A DNA stretch of 64,000 bases, from positions 1 to 64,000 of the forward strand of contig JAAURB010000007.1 of assembly GCA_012033335.1 (NCBI GenBank), written 5' to 3'. Below, one piece after another: positions 49,218 through 59,411 of this stretch; within the stretch, counting starts at the first letter, position 1, and the number at the start of each line of letters is the position of its first letter. The notes beneath the pieces are model-generated. The model saw only the letters and a list, made by a program, of their open reading frames with translations. It was not told the DNA's origin and searched no databases. The position numbers were made by a program, and so were the translations under genes. Origin of the DNA: Oscillatoriales cyanobacterium RM2_1_1. GTDB lineage: Bacteria > Cyanobacteriota > Cyanobacteriia > Cyanobacteriales > Microcoleaceae.

Positions 49218-52088
49218 TCACGGCTCTAATTTTCCCCCCGCCGTCACCACGACAATCTGATCAGGATGGATCAGGGTTTGGGCGGCAGAATTGACCGCCT
49301 CTAAGGTAATAGCCCCAATTTTTTGGTCAAATTCCCTGAGTTCGTTCTGCGATAGTTGATTCAGTTCATTCCACAAAATCGCATCTCCTAGACTATCCGG
49401 ATCAGCCAGTTGAACCTGACGACTGCTGACAATTCCTCGCCGGGCAACTTCGACTTCAGCCATGGTGACTCCCCGGTGATGGATTTGCTCTAACAGGGCT
49501 AAAACCGTTATAACAGCCTGCTGCTCCTTGTCGGCGGAGGTCTGCAACTGAATCGTAAAGGCTCCAGACTTCAGCCCGGCATTAAAATCACTATACACTC
49601 CGTAGGTCAATCCCAGGCGATCGCGCAGTTCTACCCCCAAACGACTCGAGAGGGTACTCCCCCCCAGAATCTCATTCAAAACCAGAGCCGCATAAAAACG
49701 CGGATCTCTGCGAATAATACCGGGATGACCCATCATGATAATTGACTCCTCGATGCCAGGGAGTTGGGTATTGATATAAACCAGGGATTTGGGCAAAGAA
49801 ACTTCGGGTAAGCTCTCTGGCATAGACTTGCCTCTGACTTGCCAACCCCCAAACAAATTTGTAATTTGGGATCGGATAATTTCAGGCTGAAAATCTCCTA
49901 CTAGCACTAGAGTCATGGTGTTGGGTTGATAGTGATTCTGATAGAAAGCAATCACATTCTGACGGTCAATAGACCGCAGACTCTGTTCCGAAGGGAATTG
50001 ATGAAATGGGTGATTTTGGGGATAGATATTTTGCTGCAATGCCCGGTAGGCCACATAGCCTGCATTGCTTTCTCGAGCTTGCAAACGGGTGAGATGGCGC
50101 TGACGAGTCAGTTCTAGCTTGTCCTGGGGAAATGTTGCATTTTGTAACACATCTGCCAGGGTGCGAATTAAGGTTGTGGCATCCTGGGACAAACTCACTC
50201 CAGCAAAATTCAAACCCTCTGGATCAGCGGAGAAACTCAAATTGATCCCCCGATTTTCCAGGGTTTGAGCTAGAGCTAGGGTATCTTGACTGTTAGTTCC
50301 ACTCATCAAGTTGTCGGCGACTAAGCTTGCTAATCCAGATTTTGCATCGGGATCCAGCTCTTCTCCGGCTTGAAGATATCCAGTCAGAGACAGAGTTGGG
50401 GTGCTAGAGTCGGCCAGAAGCAATACCGTCATCCCGTTTGGGAGTTTAAATTTCTCAGGCAAGGCTATCTCAGCTTGAGAACCATTAGATCGGGTCTCAA
50501 CTTGAGGAAGATACTGTTTGACTTCATTTGGGTCAGGGGGATCATGGGGCTGAAAAGATTCCTGGGTTTGCCTCAGATTTTGGTTAGCCCCCTGATCGGC
50601 TGTAACAATTTCAGTCGGAACAAAAAAGCCTAACGTCCGATACTCTGGCTTGAGATAGGTGTTGGCAACCCGCTGAACATCGGCTGGTGTAACGTGGGCG
50701 ATCGCATCGAGATACCAGTCAATATATTGATAATCTCCGGCCACGGTTTCACCCTCCCCCAGGATAAAAGCCTGATTGGTGATGTCGCGATTTTCAATCA
50801 CTAGATCGGCTTGAATTTGAGTGACAGCCCGGCGTAGCTCTTGAGGAGTGACTGGTTGAGTTTGAAGCTGAGTAATTTGGGTCTCAATCGCCTGCTGTAA
50901 AGGCTTTAAACCCTCCTCAGCCGCAGTAGCGGCATAAATCTCATACCAACCCCCGGCACTCAAATTCATCGTATACCCCCCTATATTACTGGCAAGTCCA
51001 GGTTCTACAACCGCTTGATATAGGTGAGAACTGCGGCCATTGGTCAAGATATAATCCAGGATATTGCAGGCGGGAACATCAGGATGATCAACTGCTGGTA
51101 AAGGATACACAGCTTGAATAATGGCAATACTGCCCGGTTCTTGCAGACGAATTGATCCGGAGTGGTGGGATGTGGGGGGAAAAGTTTGCCTGATTGGCTG
51201 TCGGGCTCGACTGGTTTGTTCCGGGTTGTTTTGAGGCACTGAACCAAAAATTGTTTGGACGTTCTGCAAAACAGAGGCGGTCTCGAAATCTCCAATGATA
51301 ATCAAGACAGCGTTTTCCGGGCCATAGTCTTTTTGATAGTAGGACTGAACTTTTTCCACAGTAAAACTCTCGACATCAGCTTTGGTTCCTCCCACCATTA
51401 AACCGTAGGGATGATCAGGAAATGCGGCCTGCATTACAGCTCGATTCAGCCGATAATAGGGGCTATTCTCACTGCCCTGTAGCTCAGAAACGACTACTTG
51501 CTTTTCTTTTTCTAATTGCTCAGGATGAATTAAAGCATTTTGCATTCGATCCGCTTCTAAAACCAGAATAGACTCAAGTTTGTCAGATTCAATCGTATTG
51601 AAATAAGCGGTTTGGTCGTAGCTGGTAAATGCGTTAAAGTCTCCTCCGAGGGCCGCTAACAATCGGCCATACTGGATTGGCCGCTTTTGAGTTCCCTGAA
51701 ACAACATATGTTCAAGTTGGTGAGCAATGCCATTTACCCCCGGTGCCTCATCCCGAGAACCAATCTTGTACCAGACCTGAGCTGTGACGACCGGTGCTGT
51801 ATGAACTTCCTTCGTTAAAACAGTCAGACCATTATCTAAAATTGTCTTGCGGACATCTTGAGTCAGGCAAATCGAGTCAGAACTTGAGATCATATTGACA
51901 TCAGAATTCGACACCGATTTGCATAGGGTTTGTCCCTGAGTCCCCCTAGTAGACTTAGAGAAGGGTGCAAGGGCTAGCTCTGCCGCAGGAGAAATAGCAT
52001 CAAATAATAAAATAATCCCCAGAGCGAGACTAAAAAATATAGCTAGAAACCGTAAAGTTAGAAACCGAAACCAATAGTAAATTTTCAT
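49218..52088 (-). CDS. M16 family zinc peptidase, two-domain, exported
   Basis: 956 residues from ATG 52088. N-terminal signal peptide (FLTLRFLAIFFSLALGIILLF followed by SPAAELA). The first M16 domain has the inverted zinc motif HxxEH as HQLEHMLFQGT and the downstream Glu in VVSELQGSENSPYYRL. A second M16-like half (from ~540: LPNGMTVLLLADSSTPTLSL) lacks HxxEH, as in processing-peptidase partners, and ends with RLGLTYGVYSD, the R/Y substrate site. It probably degrades peptides in the periplasm. Confidence 0.93.
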   Translation of the reverse strand: MKIYYWFRFLTLRFLAIFFSLALGIILLFDAISPAAELALAPFSKSTRGTQGQTLCKSVSNSDVNMISSSDSICLTQDVRKTILDNGLTVLTKEVHTAPVVTAQVWYKIGSRDEAPGVNGIAHQLEHMLFQGTQKRPIQYGRLLAALGGDFNAFTSYDQTAYFNTIESDKLESILVLEADRMQNALIHPEQLEKEKQVVVSELQGSENSPYYRLNRAVMQAAFPDHPYGLMVGGTKADVESFTVEKVQSYYQKDYGPENAVLIIIGDFETASVLQNVQTIFGSVPQNNPEQTSRARQPIRQTFPPTSHHSGSIRLQEPGSIAIIQAVYPLPAVDHPDVPACNILDYILTNGRSSHLYQAVVEPGLASNIGGYTMNLSAGGWYEIYAATAAEEGLKPLQQAIETQITQLQTQPVTPQELRRAVTQIQADLVIENRDITNQAFILGEGETVAGDYQYIDWYLDAIAHVTPADVQRVANTYLKPEYRTLGFFVPTEIVTADQGANQNLRQTQESFQPHDPPDPNEVKQYLPQVETRSNGSQAEIALPEKFKLPNGMTVLLLADSSTPTLSLTGYLQAGEELDPDAKSGLASLVADNLMSGTNSQDTLALAQTLENRGINLSFSADPEGLNFAGVSLSQDATTLIRTLADVLQNATFPQDKLELTRQRHLTRLQARESNAGYVAYRALQQNIYPQNHPFHQFPSEQSLRSIDRQNVIAFYQNHYQPNTMTLVLVGDFQPEIIRSQITNLFGGWQVRGKSMPESLPEVSLPKSLVYINTQLPGIEESIIMMGHPGIIRRDPRFYAALVLNEILGGSTLSSRLGVELRDRLGLTYGVYSDFNAGLKSGAFTIQLQTSADKEQQAVITVLALLEQIHHRGVTMAEVEVARRGIVSSRQVQLADPDSLGDAILWNELNQLSQNELREFDQKIGAITLEAVNSAAQTLIHPDQIVVVTAGGKLEP

Positions 52089-52125
52089 AGACTCAGCACC
52101 AAAAAACAATTACAGTCTTAAACGT

Positions 52126-52603
52126 CTAACTGCTTTCTCGTTCCAGAATTAATCTAACTGGGCCACTATTTTGAATGAAGACCTGCATTATTGCACCAAA
52201 TTGACCCGTTGCAACGTTTAAGCCACTGGAGTGGAGTTTTGCGACAACCTTTTCATAGAGCTATCGGACAATATCGGGGGAGGCAGATTGCTCCATATGG
52301 AGGGCGGTGACCTTTTTGACCCCTATGGGGGGTAAACTGTAAACTGGCTGATGGCTAAAATCTCTCGTTGAACGGCTTAAACAGAGCTTTTCCATTGGCC
52401 AGAGGATCTACTAGCGGATTTGAAAATAACTGGAGTTCCAGATACTTATAAGCCATCCAATCTAGCTCCGCCTCCGTATCTATTGCCGTAATACCCATTA
52501 ACAAAGCTAAGGCTTTGCTCATTTGACCCATAATTTCCCTACAGACAGTAACGTGAGCTGAAGTTACCCCCTGAATCATCACTCGCGAACTGGCTATGAA
52601 CAC
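52126..52603 (-). pseudogene. dtd: degraded D-aminoacyl-tRNA deacylase (dtd)
   Basis: Remnant of the enzyme that clears D-amino acids from tRNA. The first open piece (52355-52603) reads VMIQGVTSAHVTV … ALLMGITAIDTEAELDWM … LELQLF, a recognisable Dtd N terminus. A shifted frame gives EILAISQFTVY (normal SQFTLY), another KGHRPPY (normal KGNRPSF), and the last piece gives SASPDIV, TAG (52263-52261), [20 protein letters not shown], then [21 protein letters not shown] to TAG 52128-52126. Stops also occur at 52355 and 52323, and ~10 residues are missing before EILAI. The catalytic Thr of NxGPVT is Arg. With several lesions spread along the gene, this is true decay and not a sequencing slip. Confidence 0.85.
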
Positions 52604-52785
52604 ACAAACTGGGCTACGAACAAACCTGACTCGCCCCGGTCGATGGGTTTAGACGAGTCAAGATAGCACACTACGGAAGCGAGAATGGCCCATTACGTAT
52701 CAATCATAACAGACAAATTAAAAAATGGGTAATAGTCCGGATTTCGTTCCGATCAAGCCTAAAAATGGCTTTATTCCATTTTTGC

Positions 52786-53901
52786 CTACTTGCTGAAGCC
52801 TTTGCCTCGACTTTCACTGGGTAAGCAGAGACAATTTTCTAGCTGGGTACGCAGGGTTTCCTGGTCTAAATCTTGACCAATTAAGACCAGTTGGTTTTTC
52901 TTTTCTGCTTTCCACTCATCATCATCAATGGAAAACCGCTTGCCACTCAGATGAAAAATATGCCGTTTAGGACTTTCCTCGAACCACATGATTCCCTTGG
53001 CCCGGAACACCGAACTGGGCAATTGATTATCCAGAAAATACTGAAACTTTCGCAGGGAAAAGGGGCGATCGCTCTGAAAAGATAGAGACGTAAATCCATC
53101 ATTTTCCAGGTGATTGGAATGATCATGATGGTCATGGTCATGATGGTCGTGGTCATGATGGTCGTGGTCATGATGCCCATCATTGGGTTCATCATGATCG
53201 AGGTGGTCAGGGTTATGCTTGGCCGATGCAGCTTGAAAGTATTGCTCTGACTCAAACAAACCCACACTTAAAATCAAGGGCAGAGCCACCTGGGATTTAG
53301 TCGTTCTCAAGATTCGGGCATCTTGTTTCATGTCCCGCAGTCTGACTTCGAGATGATCAACGTCAGCCTCATCAACCAGATCCGTCTTGTTCAGAATAAT
53401 AATGTCGCCGTAGGCAATCTGACTTTGGGCCGCCTGACTATTAAATAAATCTAGACTAAAGTTGGCGCAATCCACCAGGGTCACAATCGAGTCCAGTCGG
53501 GTTAAATCTCGCAGTTCAGTACCCAGAAAAGTCAGGGCGACAGGCAGGGGATCGGCTAAGCCTGTTGTTTCTACCACCAGGTAATCAATTTTATCTGAAC
53601 GCTCCAAGACTTTATAAACCGCATTGACCAGGTCTTCGTTGATGGTGCAGCAAACACAGCCATTGTTAAGTTCAACCATGGTGTTGTCTGCATCGGTGGT
53701 GACAATCAGTTCGTTATCAATCCCAATTTCTCCGAACTCATTCACCAGGACAGCGGTCTTTAAGCCTTGCTGATTGGACAAAATATGGTTGAGGAGGGTT
53801 GTTTTTCCACTGCCCAGGAACCCCGTAATGATAGTTACGGGCAGGCCCCGCTTGGGATCATCCATTACAGATTTGGGGTTTGAAGTTGCTGTTGAGGTCA
53901 T
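52786..53901 (-). CDS. COG0523 / CobW-family GTPase (metallochaperone)
   Basis: 371 residues. G3E GTPase: Walker A GFLGSGKTTLLN, metal site GCVCCTI (CxCC), switch VVETTGLADP, and NKTD base specificity. A His/Asp block (HHDHDHHDHDHHDHDHHDH, about residues 240-265) coded by an 18-bp tandem repeat likely binds Zn, Ni or Co. C-terminal CobW domain follows. This combination is typical of zinc-delivering members. A Zur-type palindrome is not visible upstream. Metal specificity is inference. Confidence 0.92.
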   Translation of the reverse strand: MTSTATSNPKSVMDDPKRGLPVTIITGFLGSGKTTLLNHILSNQQGLKTAVLVNEFGEIGIDNELIVTTDADNTMVELNNGCVCCTINEDLVNAVYKVLERSDKIDYLVVETTGLADPLPVALTFLGTELRDLTRLDSIVTLVDCANFSLDLFNSQAAQSQIAYGDIIILNKTDLVDEADVDHLEVRLRDMKQDARILRTTKSQVALPLILSVGLFESEQYFQAASAKHNPDHLDHDEPNDGHHDHDHHDHDHHDHDHHDHSNHLENDGFTSLSFQSDRPFSLRKFQYFLDNQLPSSVFRAKGIMWFEESPKRHIFHLSGKRFSIDDDEWKAEKKNQLVLIGQDLDQETLRTQLENCLCLPSESRGKGFSK

Positions 53902-53994
53902 AGAAATTGCTTGAGAAACGTTAACACTTCAGCTAACAGAATTAATTCTTACAGTTTACCTCAGTCCATTTCTTCTGGGTTTACCTGACCCCGG

Positions 53995-54726
53995 CTACAC
54001 TCCCTGGGGATATTCTTCCCACAGGGTCGTGTTCTGACGCAAACTTTGATAAGTACCCTGCCCTAAAATCAGGTGATCAAGGATTGGAATGGCCAGATAT
54101 TTTGCGCCCTGAAGTAATTGTTGAGTCAGATCAAGATCTTCAGGGCTGGGTTCGACGCTCCCTGAGGGATGGTTATGGGCAATGATCATCCGGACAGCTC
54201 CTGATTTAATCACTTCCCGGAAGATATCCCGGGGATGGGCCAGGGTCTCTGTTGCCGTGCCAATGGTAATCACCCGCGTCCCTAACAGACGATGCTTGAC
54301 ATCAAGCAACACGATCGCGAACCGTTCCTGCTGTTGCCACATTAGATCAGCACTCAGGGCATCCACCGCCTTTTGGGGAGTATCGATCAGGGCTAGTTCG
54401 GGGGGACGCGATTGATAAACCCGCTTACCCAATTCGACTGCCGCCAGAATTGCCGTCGCCTTCGCAGGGCCAACGCCATGAACCGCCGTCAATTCCTGAA
54501 CGCTGGTATCCCTCAGCACGGATAGAGGATCCTGACGATCCTGACTCAACTGATTCAATAAATATTGCCCTAAACCCACCGCAGACAGCTTGCCTTTGCC
54601 CTGCCCCGTACCCAATAAAATCGCGATTAACTCAGCGGTGGATAATGTTTTGGCCCCAAGATTAACCAATCGCTCCCGAGGTCGCTCTGTTAAGGGTAAA
54701 TCTGTAATACGCAGGCTATAGGTCAT
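53995..54726 (-). CDS. radC: RadC family JAB1/MPN protein
   Basis: 243 residues. N-terminal helix-hairpin-helix-like part ([27 protein letters not shown]) and C-terminal JAMM metalloprotease fold with [18 protein letters not shown] (HxH-x(7)-S-x(2)-D). Named for DNA repair but its role is unsettled; MPN domains cleave or bind ubiquitin-like or nucleotide conjugates. Normal length. Encoded upstream of the COG0523 gene on the same strand with ~90 bases between. Confidence 0.95.
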   Translation of the reverse strand: MTYSLRITDLPLTERPRERLVNLGAKTLSTAELIAILLGTGQGKGKLSAVGLGQYLLNQLSQDRQDPLSVLRDTSVQELTAVHGVGPAKATAILAAVELGKRVYQSRPPELALIDTPQKAVDALSADLMWQQQERFAIVLLDVKHRLLGTRVITIGTATETLAHPRDIFREVIKSGAVRMIIAHNHPSGSVEPSPEDLDLTQQLLQGAKYLAIPILDHLILGQGTYQSLRQNTTLWEEYPQGV

Positions 54727-55112
54727 ATTTACCCTGAAGGTTTTGGGTGAAGTGCTTTGGCTTGGGATTGTTGAGGGTTTGCTAAAAAATGGCTGCGATA
54801 CAGCCTGAAATTAGAACCCTACAGGCTTTCATCGAAAGACCTGTCAGGCTCATGGCTTAAAAACCTTGACAACCTTGAATACCTTGGCTTGAAATTTCTC
54901 AACTTGAGGAGCCTGGCCAGGATAGCTCTGGACAATTTAATCTAGACAGATTGATCTAGACAGTTTGACCCAGAAGACTAAAGCCAGAAAACTTGGTCTA
55001 AACATCAAGCTTTTTTCACTATAGCCTCGGCAATTGTTGATGTTTAGGGCAGATGTTTTATCACCCTGGCAAATTTTGCAGGACTCGATTCCGAATCCTG
55101 CCTTCCCTTTTC
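54727..55112. other. spacer with hairpin repeat
   Basis: No gene. At 54821-54844 ACAGGCTTTC pairs with GAAAGACCTGT around ATC, with one bulge. Further right, TCTAGACAGATTGATCTAGACAGTTTGA is a direct duplication (54942-54970), and CTTGACAACCTTGAATACCTTGG repeats a CCTTGA core. Confidence 0.45.
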
Positions 55113-56177
55113 TTAAGTAATCTGAGTTGCCCCCAAGGCCGCTCCAACTAGGCCAACTTTTGGATTCAGGATCAGGTAAATGGGTACCTTTTCGAGCAAG
55201 CCTTTCATCCGTCCCTTTGCTAGAAAACTTCGCAGAAAGGTTCCCTGGGTCATCAAGGGCAAGTTTTTAGCCGCAATTCCCCCCGCAATATACAGTCCAC
55301 CATAGGGGAGCAACTTCAAGGCAAGATTTCCGGCTTCCGTGCCATAGGCATCAACAAATAGATTCATGGTTTGGCGGCAGAGATGGTCATCGGTGGTCTC
55401 GGCAGCGATCGCAACTTCCGCCGCCAGATCAACGGTTCTTTCGGTTTTTGTACCCATTTCTTGCTTCCATTTGTGAAAAACCTCGGTCATCGCCGGAGAC
55501 TCCAGGGAAGGATGGCGATCGCGAAAAAACTGATAGAGAGTTGCAATCCCCATGCCTGAGACAACCCGTTCGACGGAAACCCGATCCAGGTTAGCAAACT
55601 CCTTGATGTAGCTCAGGAGTTGGAATTCTAGCTCTGACCGGGGAGAAAAATCAACATGACCCCCCTCCGTTGGAAAGACCCGATAGCCCGTTCCACAGGG
55701 AATTACGAACCCCTGCCCCAAACCGGTTCCAGCCCCAATTACTCCAATGGGAGCCGTCTCATCAGGTTCGCCGACTTGTAATGTCTGCAAGTCCTCTGGG
55801 GCTAGACCCAAGACTCCATAAGCAACGGCAGAAAAATCATTGATCAGGTTAATTCGCGGGATCTTCAATTCCCGTTCTAAGGTTTCAGCTTGAAGGAACC
55901 AGCTAAGATTGGTCAGGGTACAGGTATTGTTTACTACGGGGCCAGCAATTCCCAAGCAACCCTTTTCAGGGGTCAGATCTTGCCCCAGGGTTGTTCTAGC
56001 TTCCTGAAAGAACTCCAGGACAATCGGTACCAGATCAGAGTAATTTTGACTGGGATAAGTTTGTTCGTAGAGGGTTTTGAGACTGGGGAGTTTTCTGGGA
56101 GAGTCAGCAGGGGTAGCCTCAACCAGACGCAGGATAGTTTTGGTGCCCCCGATATCTCCGGCAAGCAAGATGGTCAT
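55113..56177 (-). CDS. glk: glucokinase
   Basis: Phosphorylates glucose to glucose 6-phosphate in the cytoplasm. 354 residues. ATP phosphate-1 motif LLAGDIGGTKTIL at the N terminus, catalytic Asp in INDFSAVAYG, GAGTGLGQGFV, and the GGHVDFSPRSELE sugar-site segment of the bacterial (non-ROK) Glk family. The C-terminal adenosine motif is YIAGGIAAK. Together with pgl it supports heterotrophic or dark sugar metabolism. Confidence 0.95.
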   Translation of the reverse strand: MTILLAGDIGGTKTILRLVEATPADSPRKLPSLKTLYEQTYPSQNYSDLVPIVLEFFQEARTTLGQDLTPEKGCLGIAGPVVNNTCTLTNLSWFLQAETLERELKIPRINLINDFSAVAYGVLGLAPEDLQTLQVGEPDETAPIGVIGAGTGLGQGFVIPCGTGYRVFPTEGGHVDFSPRSELEFQLLSYIKEFANLDRVSVERVVSGMGIATLYQFFRDRHPSLESPAMTEVFHKWKQEMGTKTERTVDLAAEVAIAAETTDDHLCRQTMNLFVDAYGTEAGNLALKLLPYGGLYIAGGIAAKNLPLMTQGTFLRSFLAKGRMKGLLEKVPIYLILNPKVGLVGAALGATQIT

Positions 56178-56347
56178 GAGATTAGTGCTCCTGTTTAAAT
56201 GATTCAGGTATGGGCGATCAGAATTGCCCAGTAAATTCAGAGTGGCTATGTAACCTGGTTTATAATAAAACAGTCTCAGGTCGCCATTTTCTCACTTAAC
56301 ATCTAGCAATCAGACATGGTTGATTTGAGATTGCTACATTCTTTACT

Positions 56348-56408
56348 GCATAGTCTCAATGGCATAGTCTCAATGGCATAGTCTCAATGGCATAGTCTCA
56401 ATGGCATA
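56348..56408. repeat. 14-bp tandem repeat, 4.3 copies
   Basis: Four perfect copies of GCATAGTCTCAATG followed by GCATA, within the ~620-base spacer between the divergent glk and REC-GGDEF genes. The remainder of that spacer (56178-56795) shows no gene. Confidence 0.95.
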
Positions 56409-56795
56409 TCATCCGTTACACTGAATGCAATTTGGCGTTGCTATGATCAGTACTCAAACCTTCTGATACGGGCTGGAATTCAATCCCTGTCAATTACTGT
56501 ATAAATTCACAGGCTGGGTATCATGATAAGCTGACAAAAAATTTAGATTTGCCTGGATCCTTTAGATTGAGATGGATTACCTGGATGGATTAGAGTAGGT
56601 CATCAAAAACTGAATGGCTTTCCGACATCTTGGGTGGGTAGATAACCTGAGTTGACAATAGAGCGTAGATAGATGATTGGAACCATATAACTCACCAAAA
56701 GTTTCAAGCCCCGATGACTGTCACATCAGAGTTGAGTTTTGAGCTCGTAGAAAATACTCCACACTTCTACAGGTTTGGAAAAGACTGTACTACCC

Positions 56796-57779
56796 ATGAG
56801 TGATCACCCGAGCAAAGGACTGATTCTAATCATTGATGATAACTCTGTTAATCTATCAATTCTGGCGCAGATGCTAGTGGTGGCTGGATTTGAGTATCGT
56901 GTAGCAGCAGACGGAGAGAGTGCTTTAGAATCCGTGCAATATGAACCCCCGGATTTGATTTTACTAGATGTACAGATGCTCCCTGGTATTGATGGTTTTG
57001 AGGTCTGTCAACACCTCAAAACCAATCCGGCAACCCAGGATATTCCAATTATTTTTATGACTGCCTTGGCCGATCCCAAAAGCAAAGTTAAAGGACTTTC
57101 TTTGGGGGCCGTAGATTATATCACCAAACCTTTTCAGAAAGAAGAAGTAATAGCTCGGGTTAAAATCCACCTGAAAATCCGTTTCCTAGTCCAGGAACTT
57201 GCCCAAAAACAAACCGAGCTCGAACATGCCAATCATCAATTGCAACGTCTGGCAACCATGGATGGCCTGACTCAAGTGGCAAATCGTCATGCGTTTGATC
57301 AATATTTGATCAGTGAATGGAAGCGCTCAATCCGAGAGCGGCGGTGGATTTCCCTGGTTTTATGCGACGTAGACTATTTCAAGCGCTATAACGATACCTA
57401 TGGGCATCAAATGGGAGATCGATGTTTACAACAAGTGGCCCAAGCCTTGGTGCAGGCCGCTAGGCGACCCGCCGATCTGGTGGCGCGCTACGGCGGAGAA
57501 GAATTTGCCCTGATCCTGCCGAATACCAATCCATCAGGGGCGAAACAAGTTGCTGAGCTGATTCAGGAAGAGATGTACCAGTTAAAGATTCCCCATGCCC
57601 AGTCTGATGTCAGCCAGTATGTCACCTTGAGTCAAGGAATTTCCAGTGTTGTTCCGACTGAATCGGAAGCCGTGGCTGACCTGATTCGGATAGCGGATGA
57701 AGCGCTGTATGAGGCCAAAAAACAGGGAAGAAATAAGTTTATCCTGGCCCCTATCGGATCGGGCTCCACAAAAGTCTGA
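56796..57779 (+). CDS. response regulator diguanylate cyclase (REC-GGDEF)
   Basis: Makes cyclic di-GMP in a phosphorylation-dependent way, as PleD does. 327 residues from ATG 56796 (TTG 56775 possible). Receiver ~8-125 with D14/D15 and phospho-Asp D58 (LILLDVQM), a short coiled linker (LAQKQTELEHANHQL), then GGDEF with intact active motif GGEEF and an intact inhibitory I-site RPAD five residues upstream. It should therefore be an active, product-inhibited cyclase. It contrasts with the degenerate GGDEF at 7292-9747. Confidence 0.95.
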   Translation: MSDHPSKGLILIIDDNSVNLSILAQMLVVAGFEYRVAADGESALESVQYEPPDLILLDVQMLPGIDGFEVCQHLKTNPATQDIPIIFMTALADPKSKVKGLSLGAVDYITKPFQKEEVIARVKIHLKIRFLVQELAQKQTELEHANHQLQRLATMDGLTQVANRHAFDQYLISEWKRSIRERRWISLVLCDVDYFKRYNDTYGHQMGDRCLQQVAQALVQAARRPADLVARYGGEEFALILPNTNPSGAKQVAELIQEEMYQLKIPHAQSDVSQYVTLSQGISSVVPTESEAVADLIRIADEALYEAKKQGRNKFILAPIGSGSTKV

Positions 57780-57993
57780 GGAATTTTGTGAACAGAGCTA
57801 TAATTCTTTTCCAGCCCGGTTTAGTTTCAACCGGAAATGCTCAACTGGAAATGCTCAACTGGAAATTTGACTCAAAGATTCAACCTGAACCCTGAACCCT
57901 GAACTTCAAATCCAAGCTCCATCAGTCTCCAATCCAACTCTAATTTAACTCCAATCTAAGCTGCGATTCTCTAGAATCTTCCAACTCCTACTA
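57780..57993. repeat. degenerate repeat spacer
   Basis: CAACTGGAAATGCT occurs ~2.7 times at 57828-57868 and AACCCTG/AACTTC-like units fill 57885-57960. No gene. Confidence 0.5.
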
Positions 57994-59361
57994 ATGACCT
58001 TGATGCTCCTAGATCGGTATCACTTTCTTCCTCGGTTTTATCGCTTGTCCCTGGTCAGCGTTTTTTCTAATATGATGATTCCCCTGGCGGGTTTAGTGGA
58101 CACTGCCTTTCTAGGACATCTATCAGAAATTCGCTATCTGGCGGGGGTGATTCTGGCCTCTATTTTATTTGATTATCTCTATCGAGTTCTCAAATTTCTG
58201 CGCTCTAGCACTAACGCTCTGGCGGCTGAAGCCGCTGGACTAAATGACCAAAAAGCACTGATTTTGGCTGGGATCCGGAGTAGTCTGGTGGCTCTGGCCG
58301 TGGGTCTGGGAATATTGGCATTGCAGTATCCAATTCAAAAACTGGGATTTGCGATCTTGAGCGGGAACGCCAATGTTGAAGCCTCAGGGGTGGACTATTT
58401 CTACGGACGAATTTGGGGAGCCCCTGCTGTGTTATTGAATTTTGTCCTGATGGGCTGGTTTTTGGGGCAGGAACGCAATGGCATGGTGTTGCTGATGACT
58501 CTGGTGGGCAATGGAGCCAACGTTATTCTGGACTATTTTATGATTGTCAAATGGGGTTGGGCCAGTTCAGGAGCGGGGTTGGCTACGGCGATCAGTCAAT
58601 ATTTGTCCCTGGGTATTGGGTTGATAGGAATGGGCTGGATTATTTCATGGCATGACCTGAAAGCGGCCCTGCCAGAAACCTTCGAGGGAAAAGCTTTGAA
58701 AGAAACGGTGGTTCTCAAATGGAACATCCTGATCCGATTTCTGCTGTTGATCTCAGCCTATGCCATTTTTACCAATCTCAGCTCGGGCCTGGGTATAACA
58801 ACCCTGGCCCAAAATGGCCTGTTGCTGCAAATTGCCCTTTTGAGCCAATTCACAATTCAGGGGGTGGGAATGACGACCCAAACGTTAACGGGAAACTTCA
58901 AAAGCAAAGGGGAAACGGAACTGTTAATGCCCTTGCTGATTATTTCTATCCTGACGGTGATGCCGATGGCTCTCCTGTTTGCTGGGGGAACTATTTTATT
59001 TCCAGAGACCGTTTTTGGCCTCCTGACCAATCACCCTGAGGTCAGCAACGGGATTACCCAATACACCCTCTGGCTCTTGCCCTTGTTAGAATTGACGGCG
59101 ATCGCCTTTATGCTAGAGGGCCACTTCATCGGCTTGAAACAGGGCAAAACCCTACGAAATGCTGTTTTGGTTGCCTTTGGACTAGGATTTGTGCCTCTGG
59201 CGATCGCCGGATGGGTCTGGCAGAGCAATCATCTGCTGTGGATGGCATTGGTAGGATATATGGCGGGGCTGTGTTTGTTTCTCGGGGGGCAATTGCTCCA
59301 AACCCTGAACCAGCCAGTTCCTCAGGAACCCGAAAATGCTCCGGCTAAGCCCATCACCTGA
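57994..59361 (+). CDS. MATE family efflux transporter, DinF-like
   Basis: 455 residues with ~12 membrane helices; the N terminus reads LSLVSVFSNMMIPLAGLVDTAFLGHLS, the usual MATE opening with the VDTAFLG motif. MATE pumps export organic cations using Na+ or H+ gradients; DinF-type members are widespread in cyanobacteria. The last ~15 residues are a polar Pro-rich tail. Substrate cannot be predicted. Confidence 0.93.
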   Translation: MTLMLLDRYHFLPRFYRLSLVSVFSNMMIPLAGLVDTAFLGHLSEIRYLAGVILASILFDYLYRVLKFLRSSTNALAAEAAGLNDQKALILAGIRSSLVALAVGLGILALQYPIQKLGFAILSGNANVEASGVDYFYGRIWGAPAVLLNFVLMGWFLGQERNGMVLLMTLVGNGANVILDYFMIVKWGWASSGAGLATAISQYLSLGIGLIGMGWIISWHDLKAALPETFEGKALKETVVLKWNILIRFLLLISAYAIFTNLSSGLGITTLAQNGLLLQIALLSQFTIQGVGMTTQTLTGNFKSKGETELLMPLLIISILTVMPMALLFAGGTILFPETVFGLLTNHPEVSNGITQYTLWLLPLLELTAIAFMLEGHFIGLKQGKTLRNAVLVAFGLGFVPLAIAGWVWQSNHLLWMALVGYMAGLCLFLGGQLLQTLNQPVPQEPENAPAKPIT

Positions 59362-59411
59362 GGGAGACTCGACCTGGATACGGTGCAGATTCCCAGGAAT
59401 TCCCTAGAATT

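Noticed and set aside
56348..56408. Replication-origin iterons
   Set aside because: Only four copies, no DnaA-box cluster, and no replication gene nearby.
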